Shown piece after piece: positions 47,306-55,668 of a DNA stretch of 64,000 nt (positions are counted from its first letter, which is position 1; the number at the start of each line of letters is the position of its first letter). Both the position numbers and the translations under genes were made by a program. The stretch is from Actinomadura rayongensis (GTDB lineage Bacteria; Actinomycetota; Actinomycetes; Streptosporangiales; Streptosporangiaceae). The stretch is from positions 1,755,423-1,819,422 of the forward strand of contig NZ_WUTW01000001.1 in NCBI RefSeq assembly GCF_009831215.1, given 5' to 3'. The notes under the pieces were generated by a model. That model was not told the origin of the DNA, made no database searches, and was given only the letters and a program-made list of their open reading frames with translations.

Positions 47306-48075
47306 TGGGCGTGGCCGTGCGCGTCATCCCCTGCCTGGACGTCGACGCGGGCCGCGTGGTGAAGGGCGTCAACTTCCAGAACCTGCGCGACGCGGGCGAC
47401 CCGGTGGAGCTGGCGCGCCGCTACGACGCCGAGGGCGCCGACGAGCTGACGTTCCTCGACATCACGGCGTCCAGCGGCGACCGGTCCACCACCTACGACG
47501 TGGTGCGCCGCACGGCCGAGCAGGTGTTCATCCCGCTGACGGTCGGCGGCGGCGTCCGCACGGTGGACGACGTGGACCGGCTGCTGCGCGCGGGCGCCGA
47601 CAAGGTGTCGATCAACACGGCGGCCATCGCGCGCCCGGAGTTCCTGCGGGAGGCCGCGCACCGGTTCGGGTCGCAGTGCGTCGTGCTGTCGGTGGACGCC
47701 CGCCGCGTCACGGGCGGCACGGTGACCGCGTCCGGCTACGAGGTCACCACGCACGGCGGACGGCGCGGCACCGGCATCGACGCGGTCGAGTGGACGCGGC
47801 GCGGCGCGGAGCTGGGCGTCGGCGAGATCCTGCTGAACTCGATGGACGCGGACGGCACCAAGGCCGGGTTCGACCTGGAGATGCTGGAGCGCGTCCGGGC
47901 GGCGACGACCGTCCCGGTGATCGCGTCCGGCGGCGCGGGCGCGGTGGAGCACTTCGCCCCGGCCGTCGCGGCGGGCGCCGACGCGGTGCTCGCCGCGAGC
48001 GTGTTCCACTTCGGCGACATGACGGTCGGCGACGTCAAGACGGCCCTGCGCGCGGCCGGCAACCCCGTCCGCTGA
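47305..48075 (+). CDS. hisF: Imidazole glycerol phosphate synthase, cyclase subunit
   Basis: HisF uses HisH-derived ammonia to form IGP and AICAR. The 256-residue TIM barrel shows [31 protein letters not shown] with the catalytic Asp, [55 protein letters not shown] with the second Asp, and [13 protein letters not shown]. Its start shares one base with the priA stop. A strong hairpin follows the stop. Confidence 0.97.
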   Translation: MGVAVRVIPCLDVDAGRVVKGVNFQNLRDAGDPVELARRYDAEGADELTFLDITASSGDRSTTYDVVRRTAEQVFIPLTVGGGVRTVDDVDRLLRAGADKVSINTAAIARPEFLREAAHRFGSQCVVLSVDARRVTGGTVTASGYEVTTHGGRRGTGIDAVEWTRRGAELGVGEILLNSMDADGTKAGFDLEMLERVRAATTVPVIASGGAGAVEHFAPAVAAGADAVLAASVFHFGDMTVGDVKTALRAAGNPVR

Positions 48076-48104
48076 CGGTCCGCCGCGCGGGGAGCGGCGG
48101 ACCG
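48076..48104. terminator. Terminator hairpin after hisF
   Basis: A perfect 11-bp stem (CGGTCCGCCGC / GCGGCGGACCG) with a seven-base loop begins at the hisF stop. It separates hisF from a convergent gene and probably terminates both transcripts; there is no U tract. Confidence 0.7.
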
Positions 48105-48112
48105 GGACGGCG

Positions 48113-48415
48113 TCACCGCTCGCGGGCGGGCTCCGGCTTCTTGCCGAGCGCGCCGACCTGCGCGTGGAAGACGCCCGCCAGCAGCACGCCCACCGCGCCC
48201 GCCGCGAGCGCGGCCACCGGATGCGCGCCGATGTGAGCGAGCCCGCCGAGGTAGACGGCGATGACGAGCAGCGGCCAGCCGAGGAGCAGGTTCACGATCG
48301 GCGCGGTGCTGAACGGGTTCGCGAACTCCTCCTTGCTGATGCCCTTCACGAAGTGGGGGAAGCCGTTCGCGCCGAGCAGGCCGGCCAGGAACGCGTAGAC
48401 GAGGGTCGAGGTCAT
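48113..48415 (-). CDS. Small membrane protein, function unknown
   Basis: I do not recognise this 100-residue protein. It has three hydrophobic segments (about residues 4-18, 40-60 and 64-84) and the conserved-looking stretch LLGANGFPHFVKGISKEEFANPF after the first helix, then a basic tail. It lies between the his cluster terminator and an MDR oxidoreductase on the same strand, 36 bases from the latter, so it may be its partner in a two-gene operon. Confidence 0.65.
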   Translation of the reverse strand: MTSTLVYAFLAGLLGANGFPHFVKGISKEEFANPFSTAPIVNLLLGWPLLVIAVYLGGLAHIGAHPVAALAAGAVGVLLAGVFHAQVGALGKKPEPARER

Positions 48416-48451
48416 GGGGGCGACTCCTGATGCGCTGGTCGATGGATGCGG

Positions 48452-49423
48452 TCAGACGGCGAGCAGGACGGCGCCGACGGTCCGCCTGCTCTCCAGGTCG
48501 AGGTGGGCCAGGACGGCGTCCTCCAGCGGGTACACCGCGTGGACGCGGGTGGTGAGGTCGCCGGCGACGGCGGCGGCGAGCGCCCGCTCGGCGTCGGCGC
48601 GCTGCTCGTCGAGCGGCTTGGCGAACGCGATCCCGAGCGGGCCGACGACCGACAGGCCGCGCCGGACGATCTCGATCGCGTCGAGCGGCGTCCAGGCGCC
48701 GGACGCGAAGCCGTAGATCCCGAGGCGCCCGCCGTTCGCGGCGGCGGCGAGCGCCTGCGCGCCGACGTCGCCGCCGATCGCGTCGACCGCGACGTCCGCG
48801 CCCCGCCCGCCGGTGGCGTCCCGCACGGCCTCGACCCAGCCGGGGTCGCCGTAGTCGACGGTGACGTCCGCGCCGAACCCGGCGGCTGCGGCGAGCTTGC
48901 CGGGGCCGCCGACGCCGCCGATGACGGGTTCGGCGCCGAGCCGCTTGGCGAGCTGGACGAGCACGGACCCGATGCGCCCGGCGGCGGCGGTGACGAGCAC
49001 GCTCTCGCCCGCCCGGACCCGCATCGCCGCCAGGACGCCGACCGCCACCGCGCCCGCCTGGAACACCGGGACGGCCCGGTCGAGCGTCAGGCCGTCCGGC
49101 ACGGCGAACACGTTGCCGGCCTCGGCGACGGCGACCTCGGCGTACCCGCCGGTGTTGCCGAGCGTCGTCGCGACGACCCGGGCGCCGAGCAGGGACGGGT
49201 CCACGCCCGGCCCGACCTCGGTGACCCGGCCGCCGACCTCGATGCCCGGGTCGTAGGGGAGCGGCAGCGGGTAGCGCCCGGAGCGGACGATCGTCTCGGC
49301 ATAGGTCGCCCCGGCCACCTTCACGTCCACCGCGACCTGGCCGGCCGCCGGACGCGGCGCGTCGGTCTCCTCGATCCGCATGACCTGCGGCGCGCCGAAT
49401 TCGCGCACGCGGACGATACGCAT
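48452..49423 (-). CDS. MDR-family quinone oxidoreductase-like protein
   Basis: The 323-residue protein is a medium-chain dehydrogenase/reductase: N-terminal GroES-like domain (MRIVRVREFGAPQVMRIEETDAP, YPLPLPYDPGIEVGGRVTEVG), then a Rossmann domain with AGESVLVTAAAGRIGSVLVQLAKRLGA for NADPH. The zinc-ligand cysteines of alcohol dehydrogenases are absent, so it resembles the zinc-free quinone oxidoreductase group. GGAGGA precedes the ATG by eight bases. A perfect 22-bp dyad lies 40 bases upstream, beyond which a tetR gene on the same strand begins its 3' end. Confidence 0.92.
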   Translation of the reverse strand: MRIVRVREFGAPQVMRIEETDAPRPAAGQVAVDVKVAGATYAETIVRSGRYPLPLPYDPGIEVGGRVTEVGPGVDPSLLGARVVATTLGNTGGYAEVAVAEAGNVFAVPDGLTLDRAVPVFQAGAVAVGVLAAMRVRAGESVLVTAAAGRIGSVLVQLAKRLGAEPVIGGVGGPGKLAAAAGFGADVTVDYGDPGWVEAVRDATGGRGADVAVDAIGGDVGAQALAAAANGGRLGIYGFASGAWTPLDAIEIVRRGLSVVGPLGIAFAKPLDEQRADAERALAAAVAGDLTTRVHAVYPLEDAVLAHLDLESRRTVGAVLLAV

Positions 49424-49462
49424 GTTCCATTCCTCCAGAGCCCGGGCGGTCCAGTAGTTCGT

Positions 49463-49484
49463 AGCGCGAATATGTCGTCGCGCT
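49463..49484. promoter_or_regulatory. 22-bp dyad, candidate TetR operator
   Basis: AGCGCGA-N8-TCGCGCT is a perfect inverted repeat 40 bases upstream of the MDR oxidoreductase gene. It overlaps a minus-strand -10-like CATATT. Size and place fit an operator for the TetR protein encoded immediately upstream. Confidence 0.5.
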
Positions 49485-49575
49485 GCCCGGTGCTTGAAGC
49501 GTGCCGTCCTGCGGAGAGGTGCGGCAAGTATCAGTCCGGCCGCGATGGCTCAGTCGAGACAGCTGGCGGAAACTG

Positions 49576-50172
49576 TCACGCTGAGGCGGGCGGCCAGCTG
49601 TTGACCTCGTGCACCACCGCGGTCGCGATCCTGCCGAACCGGTCGGCCATCTCCGCGGCCGTCGCGGGCCGGCCGTTGGCCAGCCACCACGCGATCGACT
49701 GGACGAACAGGGCCGAGATCAGCGTGGGCACCAGGCCCGCCCCGGCCGGGCCGCCGCCCGGCGGCCCGGCGGCGGACGCGTCGGGCAGGTGCGCGGTGAT
49801 CAGGTCGGTGAGCCGCGCGCGCATCCGGCCCGCGAACCACTGGCCGCCCGAATCGCCGAGCAGCGCCGCGTAGATCCGGTGGTGCTCGGCGAAGTGCTCG
49901 AAAAAGGCGATCCACCGCCGCTCGACGGGCTCGTCGTTTCCGTCCGGCGGATGCGCGGTGAGAAGGGCGACCGCCTCGGCGAAAATGGTCTCCACCAGAT
50001 CGTATTTGTCCTGGTAATTGCGGTAGAAGGCGGCCCGGCTCACCATCGCGCGTTCGGTGATGGCGCTCACGGTCGTGCGCTCGAAACCGCGCTCGGCGAT
50101 GAGTTCGGTCAGCGCCTCGCGGAGGAGCTTGCGCGTCCGCCGCGTGCGCACGTTCTCGGTCGGCCCGGCCAT
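49576..50172 (-). CDS. TetR family transcriptional regulator
   Basis: The 198-residue protein has an N-terminal TetR helix-turn-helix (RTRRTRKLLREALTELIAERGFERTTVSAITERAMVSRAAFYRNYQDKYDLVETIF, about residues 9-64) and a helical ligand domain (RRWIAFFEHFAEHHRIYAALLG and following). The ligand is unknown. It starts two bases after the acyl-CoA dehydrogenase gene ends, and its 3' end faces the MDR gene with a dyad between, so it may regulate both neighbours. Confidence 0.92.
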   Translation of the reverse strand: MAGPTENVRTRRTRKLLREALTELIAERGFERTTVSAITERAMVSRAAFYRNYQDKYDLVETIFAEAVALLTAHPPDGNDEPVERRWIAFFEHFAEHHRIYAALLGDSGGQWFAGRMRARLTDLITAHLPDASAAGPPGGGPAGAGLVPTLISALFVQSIAWWLANGRPATAAEMADRFGRIATAVVHEVNSWPPASA

Positions 50173-50174
50173 CG

Positions 50175-51326
50175 CTACGGCCGGACGGACCGGGCCAGGT
50201 GGCGGGCGATGACCATGCGCTGGATCTGGTTGGTGCCCTCGAAGATCTGCATGACCTTCGCCTCGCGCATGTACCGCTCGACCGGGAAGTCGCGGGTGTA
50301 GCCGTAGCCGCCGAGGACCTGGACGGCGTCGGTCGTCACGCGCATCGCCGCGTCCGTCGCGACGAGCTTGGCCACCGACGCCTGCCGCGCGTAGGGCAGG
50401 CCCCGGTCGCGGCGCCGCGCCGCCTCAAGGTACGTCGCGCGGGCCGACTCGACGGCGGCGGCCATGTCGGCGAGCAGGAACCCGAGGCCCTGGTGCTCGA
50501 TGATCGGACGGCCGAACTGCGTCCGCTCCGCCGCGTAGGCGACGGCGTGGTCCAGCGCGCCCTGCGCGAGGCCGGTCGCGCACGCGGCGATGCCGAGCCG
50601 GCCCGAGTCCAGCGCGGCGAGCGCGATCGGGAAGCCCTGGCCCTCGGCGCCGATGCGGCGCTCCGCCGGGACGGGCGCGTCGTCGAAGTGGAGCTGCGCG
50701 GTCGTGGAGCCGGTCAGGCCCATCTTCCGCTCGGGCGGCCCGAACGTCAGGCCGGGCTGGTCGCCGTCGACCAGGAAGCACGAGATCCCCCGGCCGCCGT
50801 CGTCGGACGTCCGCGCGAACAGCACGTAGAAGTCCGCATCGCCGCCGTGCGTGATCCACATCTTGGTGCCGGTGATCCGGTAGCCGTCGCCGTCGCGGAC
50901 GGCCCGGGTCGCGAGCGCCGCCGCGTCCGACCCGGCCTGCGCCTCCGACAGCGCGTACCCGCCGAGCAGGTCGCCGCCGAGCAGGTCCGGCAGGCGCCCG
51001 CGCAGCTCCGCCGACCCGAACGCGTGCGGCGCGAAGCACGCCAGGCTGTGGACGCTCACCCCGACCGCGACCGACGCCCACACGGCCGCGATCTCCTCCA
51101 GCACCTGGAGGTAGACCTCGTAGGGCTGGCCGCCGCCGCCCGCGTCCTCGGGGTAGGGGAGGCCGAGCAGCCCGGCGCGGCCGAGCGTCCGGAACACCTC
51201 GCGCGGGAACGCGCCCGCCTCCTCGGCGCCGGCGGCGCGCGGCGCCAGCTCCTTGCCGACGATCTCGCGGGTGAGGGCGATCAGGTCCTCGGCCTCGGGC
51301 GTGGGGAGCATCCGTTCAGCGGGCAT
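50175..51326 (-). CDS. Acyl-CoA dehydrogenase
   Basis: The 383-residue flavoprotein has the family blocks GYALSEAQAGSDAAALATRAV, YRITGTKMWITHGGDADFYVLFART, RTQFGRPIIEHQGLGFLLADMAAAVESAR and VQVLGGYGYTRDFPVERYMREAKVMQIFEGTNQIQRM. The catalytic base is Glu363 in FEGTNQ. Chain-length or branched-chain preference cannot be read with certainty. GAGGATGGG precedes the ATG. It is followed by tetR on the same strand, a usual pairing for fatty acid catabolism. Confidence 0.94.
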   Translation of the reverse strand: MPAERMLPTPEAEDLIALTREIVGKELAPRAAGAEEAGAFPREVFRTLGRAGLLGLPYPEDAGGGGQPYEVYLQVLEEIAAVWASVAVGVSVHSLACFAPHAFGSAELRGRLPDLLGGDLLGGYALSEAQAGSDAAALATRAVRDGDGYRITGTKMWITHGGDADFYVLFARTSDDGGRGISCFLVDGDQPGLTFGPPERKMGLTGSTTAQLHFDDAPVPAERRIGAEGQGFPIALAALDSGRLGIAACATGLAQGALDHAVAYAAERTQFGRPIIEHQGLGFLLADMAAAVESARATYLEAARRRDRGLPYARQASVAKLVATDAAMRVTTDAVQVLGGYGYTRDFPVERYMREAKVMQIFEGTNQIQRMVIARHLARSVRP

Positions 51327-51343
51327 GGACCCATCCTCGCGCG

Positions 51344-52516
51344 TCAGGCGGACAGCTCGCGTTCCAGGGGCGTGCGGAAGCGCGGGACGGCCCGGATGGT
51401 CCCGTAGAACGCCGCGGTCCGCTCGGCCTCGGCGGCCACCGCCGCGCGGGCGTCGGCCCCGGCGTCCTCCAGGAACCGGACGGCGATCTCCCCGTCCGCG
51501 CGCTGCGCCCAGCCGCCGACGATCCGCCCGTCCCACCAGACGGTCGGGCCGATGTTGCCGTTGCGGTCGAACAGCGCGGGCGCGTGCGGGCCGAGGAACC
51601 AGTCGCGCTCCTTCCAGCCCATCGGCGTCGGGTCCAGCGCGGGCAGCAGCGCCGCCCACGGCTCCGGCGCGGCGACCGGGTCGACGTCGTCGGCGAGGAC
51701 GAGCCCGGGAACGCCGTCCAGGTCCACCTCGACCGTGGCGATCTCGGCGAGGGCCGACTTGACCTCGGCGACGGTCCAGCCCGTCCACCACTTGATGTCG
51801 CTGACCGGCGCGGGGCCGAACGCGCGCAGCCATTCGCGCACCAGCGCGGCGCGGGCCTCCTTCGCGGGCATGACCGGGACGCCGCCGGGGATCCACTCCT
51901 CGATCGGCTGCCACACGTACTGGCTGCTGATCCACGACCCGTTCGGGCGGCCCCGCACGATCCGGCCCTGGAGCCCGAGCGTGACGAGCACCCACGTCGT
52001 GATGCTCGTCGGGGTGGAGTACGACTTGCCGGGCGCGAGCTGGACGGTCGTCCGCAGCGCCGGGACCTCCTTGGAGAGCTGCGCGCCCGTCGCCCTGCCG
52101 AGCTTCAGCAGCGTCGCGTGGGCCTCCTCGGCGGTCGCGGCGAAGAACGCCCGCGCGTCCGGGACGCCCGACTTCTCCATGTACCCGCTGTACTTGGCGA
52201 GCTGTTTGGCGGCCAGCGCGTCCGCGCACGACGCCTGGAGGACGGGCGCGAGCTCGACCGGCACCACGAACATCGTCCGCCGCATCGCGAGCAGCCGCAG
52301 GAGCGTCCGGTCGTCGTACAGCGCCGCCTCCAGCGCGGACGGAACGAGGTTCCGGCTCCGCGCCGCCGCCGACAGGTACACGGTGGCCGGATCGGTGGCG
52401 TGCAGCGCCACGAGCGACCGGGCGGTCTCGGCGGGGTCGTCGGTGCGCCGTCCCGGCGCGAGCCGGTGCCGCAGCGCGAGCCGCGCGCGCCGCTCGTCGG
52501 TGCTGATGGTCCGCAT
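51344..52516 (-). CDS. Winged-helix DNA-binding protein (HTH_42, AlkZ/YcaQ-related)
   Basis: The 390-residue protein matches the winged-helix DNA-binding domain family that includes AlkZ/YcaQ DNA glycosylases: RARLALRHRLAPGRRTDDPAETARSLVALHATDPATVYLSAAAR at the N terminus, then SDIKWWTGWTVAEVKSALAE and FDRNGNIGPTVWWDGRIVGGWAQRADGEI. The AlkZ glycosylases remove crosslinked or alkylated bases; many actinobacterial homologues are uncharacterised, and activity here is inferred. TACCCT-N7-ATG suggests a leaderless transcript. Confidence 0.82.
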   Translation of the reverse strand: MRTISTDERRARLALRHRLAPGRRTDDPAETARSLVALHATDPATVYLSAAARSRNLVPSALEAALYDDRTLLRLLAMRRTMFVVPVELAPVLQASCADALAAKQLAKYSGYMEKSGVPDARAFFAATAEEAHATLLKLGRATGAQLSKEVPALRTTVQLAPGKSYSTPTSITTWVLVTLGLQGRIVRGRPNGSWISSQYVWQPIEEWIPGGVPVMPAKEARAALVREWLRAFGPAPVSDIKWWTGWTVAEVKSALAEIATVEVDLDGVPGLVLADDVDPVAAPEPWAALLPALDPTPMGWKERDWFLGPHAPALFDRNGNIGPTVWWDGRIVGGWAQRADGEIAVRFLEDAGADARAAVAAEAERTAAFYGTIRAVPRFRTPLERELSA

Positions 52517-52546
52517 GATCCGCAGGGTAACGGCCGGGTCCGACAG

Positions 52547-53788
52547 TCAGACGAGACGGGCCGCCGACGCCGCGCGCACGCCCGGGTCCTCCGCCTCGTC
52601 CAGATGCAGGCGCCGCAGCCGGACGCGGGTGTCGTCGGTGAGCGGCGCGGTCTGGACGGCGATCGCCCGGACGGCCTCCTCGCAGTCCCACAGGCCCTCG
52701 GCGGTGAACGCCTCGGCCGTGTGCGGGGCCGTCCGGGTGAGCGCGGTCAGCACGCGCGGGCGCAGGTAGGAGTACGACGACTCCGACCACGCCGTCTTCA
52801 GCAGCGGGACGGCCTCGCCCGCCCGCAGCCGCCCGAGGCCCTCGATCGGGGCGGCGGACGCGGCCCAGTCGCGGCGCTCCAGGGCGTCGTCCAGATGGTT
52901 CATGAGCAGCGGGATGTCCTCCCGGGTGCCGTGCCGGGCGAGCAGGCCGAGGCCGACGCCCCGGCAGCCGCCGCGCTCGGCCGCCCAGTCCCGCGCGCGC
53001 GGCAGCGTCTCGGGGCCGTAGTCCCACAGGGCGCGGGCCACCGCGCCGCCCCACCGGCTCGGCCGGGCCAGCAGTTCTTCGGCGAGGTCCAGCAGGACGG
53101 GCGCGCGCCGCCGCCCCAGCTCGAAGATCGCGGCGATCGAGCCGTCGTCGCGGCGCCGCGCGAGGTCGAGCAGTTCGTCGTCGGTGCGGTCGCGGCGGGA
53201 CCGCGCGGCGGCCACCGGCGGGACGGGCCGACCCCGGCCGCGGCGGCGGTCCAGCGCGGCGGCGATCCGGGGGGAGCGCGCCGCCCACGCCGCCGCGACC
53301 GGGCCGCCGGAGCCGGCGAACAGGTCGGCGAGCGCGTCGTCGTCGCAGCGCGCCGCGACGAGCGTCTCCAGCCCGTCGGTGAGCCGGGGGTCGCCGAGCC
53401 GGACCAGCGTCTCGACCGCCTCGAACCAGTGCGCGCCCTCCTCGGCGTACCGGCGCAGCGCGGACGCGGCCTCGCGGCGGCTGAGCCGCACGAGGTCGGC
53501 GAGGACGTCCAGCGCGAGCCGGACGCGCGTCTCGTCGCCCTCGGCGTGGTCGTCCGGGTCGAACAGGTGCTCGGCGACCGGGCCGACGGGCAGTTCGAGG
53601 TCGACCATCAACCGGGCGTAATACAGGGAGCGGTCGTCACAGCGCGCGTCCCACCGGGGATCGCGCCGGACACAGTCGTACACGTACTCGCCCGCGCCGG
53701 GGCGGTCCGCCGCCCGGCGGGCCGCCCGTCCGAGGCCGCGCTGCAACTGTCCGTGCAGCGTGGTCGCCGCTTCCCTGATGTCGCTCAC
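52547..53788 (-). CDS. HEAT-repeat-like helical protein, function unknown
   Basis: The 413-residue protein is almost wholly helical, with repeated Leu/Ala-Arg patterns such as VETLVRLGDPRLTDGLETLVAARCDD, LLDLARRRDDGSIAAIFELGRRRAPVLLDLAEELLAR, and APIEGLGRLRAGEAVPLLKTAWSESSYSYLRPRVLTALTRTAP. This is typical of HEAT or PBS-lyase-like scaffolds. No catalytic motif is visible. The GTG at 53788 gives a start with SDIREAATTLHGQLQRGLGRAARR. It sits between an ABC exporter and the winged-helix gene. Confidence 0.7.
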   Translation of the reverse strand: MSDIREAATTLHGQLQRGLGRAARRAADRPGAGEYVYDCVRRDPRWDARCDDRSLYYARLMVDLELPVGPVAEHLFDPDDHAEGDETRVRLALDVLADLVRLSRREAASALRRYAEEGAHWFEAVETLVRLGDPRLTDGLETLVAARCDDDALADLFAGSGGPVAAAWAARSPRIAAALDRRRGRGRPVPPVAAARSRRDRTDDELLDLARRRDDGSIAAIFELGRRRAPVLLDLAEELLARPSRWGGAVARALWDYGPETLPRARDWAAERGGCRGVGLGLLARHGTREDIPLLMNHLDDALERRDWAASAAPIEGLGRLRAGEAVPLLKTAWSESSYSYLRPRVLTALTRTAPHTAEAFTAEGLWDCEEAVRAIAVQTAPLTDDTRVRLRRLHLDEAEDPGVRAASAARLV

Positions 53789-53862
53789 CTCGCCAGAATG
53801 CGCAGCCGACCAGAATCCGGGCAAGTGTTTTGTTCCCTCCGCCGGAGCGGTCGCCCGTCCCA

Positions 53863-55668
53863 TTACAGCTCACGCTGGGCCGTCCACGACGCGTAGAGGT
53901 CGGCGTAGACGCCCGGGACGGCCGCCAGCTCGGCGTGCGGGCCGCGCTGGACGATCCGGCCCGCCGCGAAGACGATCACCTCGTCCGCCGCCTCCGCCGT
54001 GGACAGCCGGTGCGCGATCGACAGGGCCGTCCGGCCGCGCGTCAGGCGCTCCAGCGCCCGCTGGATGCGGATCTCGGTGGCCGGGTCGACCGCCGACGTC
54101 GCCTCGTCCAGCACCAGCAGGTCCGGGTCGGCGAGGTAGGCGCGGACCAGCGCGACGAGCTGCCGCTCGCCCGCCGACAGCGACTCGCCGCGCTGCCCGA
54201 CCGGGGTGTCCAGGCCGCGCGGCAGGCCGTCCAGCCAGCCCGCGAGGCCGAGGTCGGCGACGGCGCGGCGCACGTCGTCGTCGGACGCCTCCGGCCGCCC
54301 GTACCGCAGGTTCGCGCCGAGCGCGTCGTCGAACAGGAACCCGTCCTGGGGGACCATGACGATCCGCTCCCGCAGCGAGGAGAAGCGGATCTCGTCCAGC
54401 GGCACGCCGTCCACGAGGATCCGGCCGGACACCGGGTCCATCAGCCGCGTCAGCAGCTTGGCGAACGTCGTCTTGCCCGACCCGGTCTCGCCGACGACCG
54501 CGATCCGCGAGCGCGGCGCGATGACCGCGTTCACGTCGTGCAGGACGGGCGGGCCGCCGGGGTAGGCGAACCCGACGTCCTCGAACCGCACCTCGATCGG
54601 GCCGCGCGGGAGCGTCCGGCCGCGCTCGCCGGGGTCGGCGACGTCCGGCTCGGTGTCCAGGACGCCGAGCACCCGCCGCCAGCCCGCGATGGCGTTCTGC
54701 GCGTCGTTCAGCACCTCGGTCGCGGTCTGCATCGGGCTGACGAACAGCGTGACGAGGAACAGGAACGCCACCAGCTTCCCGGCGCTCAGGTGCCCGCCGA
54801 TGCCGAGCAGGGTCCCCGCGACGACGACCGCCGCCGTCGCGACCGCCGCGACCAGCTCCGACGTCGGGAACGTCAGCGCGACCGTCGCCTGGGCGCGGGT
54901 CTGGGCGGTCTTGTGGCCGTCCACGGCCGCGTCCACGCGCCGGGCCGTGCGCTCCTGGGCGCCGTACGCGCGGATGACCGCCGCGCCGACGACCGACTCG
55001 CTGACGGCGGCCAGCAGGTCGCCCATCCGCTCGCGGACCCGCGTGTACGCCGCCGAGATGATCCGCTGGAACCGGCGCAGCGCGAACCCGAGCGGCACGA
55101 ACGCCGCCCAGACCAGCAGCGCCAGCGGCCAGGAGTAGACGGCCATCAGCACGGTCGCGACGACGAGCTGGCCCGTCGCCATGATCATCATCAGTCCGCC
55201 GTACTGCATGAACTGGCTGATCTGGTCGACGTCGCCGGTCACGCGGGACACCAGGGCGCCGCGCCGCTCACCGCTCTGCGTCAGCATCGACAGGTCGTGG
55301 ACGTGCCGGAACGCCCGCACGCGCAGGCTCGTCAGGCCGGTCTCGGACGTCCGGTACAGCCGCACGTTCATCGCGTACGCGCACACCGCCGTCAGCAGCA
55401 CCGCCCCCGCGCACGCCAGCACCATCAGGCGGACGAACGCCAGGTCCGGGCCGTCGTCGCCGCCGAGGCCCCGGTCGATCGTCTGCTGCACCGCGACCGG
55501 GACGACCACGCGGCCCGCCGTGGCCAGCAGCGCCAGGACCAGCGTGACGGGCAGGCCCGCCGTGAACTCGGGGCTGAGGCGCAGGCCGCGCCGCAGCGTC
55601 CGCAGCGCGCCCTCGGCGTCGGCCGCGCCGCTCAGCCCGGTCACGGGCGCGGTCACCGGGGCGGTCAT
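53863..55668 (-). CDS. ABC exporter subunit with canonical ATPase residues
   Basis: The 601-residue half-transporter has a six-helix membrane domain and a nucleotide-binding domain. Walker A is VVGETGSGKTTFAKLL. Walker B with the catalytic Glu522 is LLVLDEATSAVDP. The H-loop His553 is in SIAHRLST. Its signature motif is LSAGE (497-501) rather than LSGGQ. It pairs with the neighbouring subunit, whose Walker B and H-loop are degenerate, giving one working and one degenerate ATP site. The ATG overlaps the upstream subunit stop (ATGA). The substrate is unknown; this is the multidrug/lipid exporter class. Confidence 0.93.
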   Translation of the reverse strand: MTAPVTAPVTGLSGAADAEGALRTLRRGLRLSPEFTAGLPVTLVLALLATAGRVVVPVAVQQTIDRGLGGDDGPDLAFVRLMVLACAGAVLLTAVCAYAMNVRLYRTSETGLTSLRVRAFRHVHDLSMLTQSGERRGALVSRVTGDVDQISQFMQYGGLMMIMATGQLVVATVLMAVYSWPLALLVWAAFVPLGFALRRFQRIISAAYTRVRERMGDLLAAVSESVVGAAVIRAYGAQERTARRVDAAVDGHKTAQTRAQATVALTFPTSELVAAVATAAVVVAGTLLGIGGHLSAGKLVAFLFLVTLFVSPMQTATEVLNDAQNAIAGWRRVLGVLDTEPDVADPGERGRTLPRGPIEVRFEDVGFAYPGGPPVLHDVNAVIAPRSRIAVVGETGSGKTTFAKLLTRLMDPVSGRILVDGVPLDEIRFSSLRERIVMVPQDGFLFDDALGANLRYGRPEASDDDVRRAVADLGLAGWLDGLPRGLDTPVGQRGESLSAGERQLVALVRAYLADPDLLVLDEATSAVDPATEIRIQRALERLTRGRTALSIAHRLSTAEAADEVIVFAAGRIVQRGPHAELAAVPGVYADLYASWTAQREL

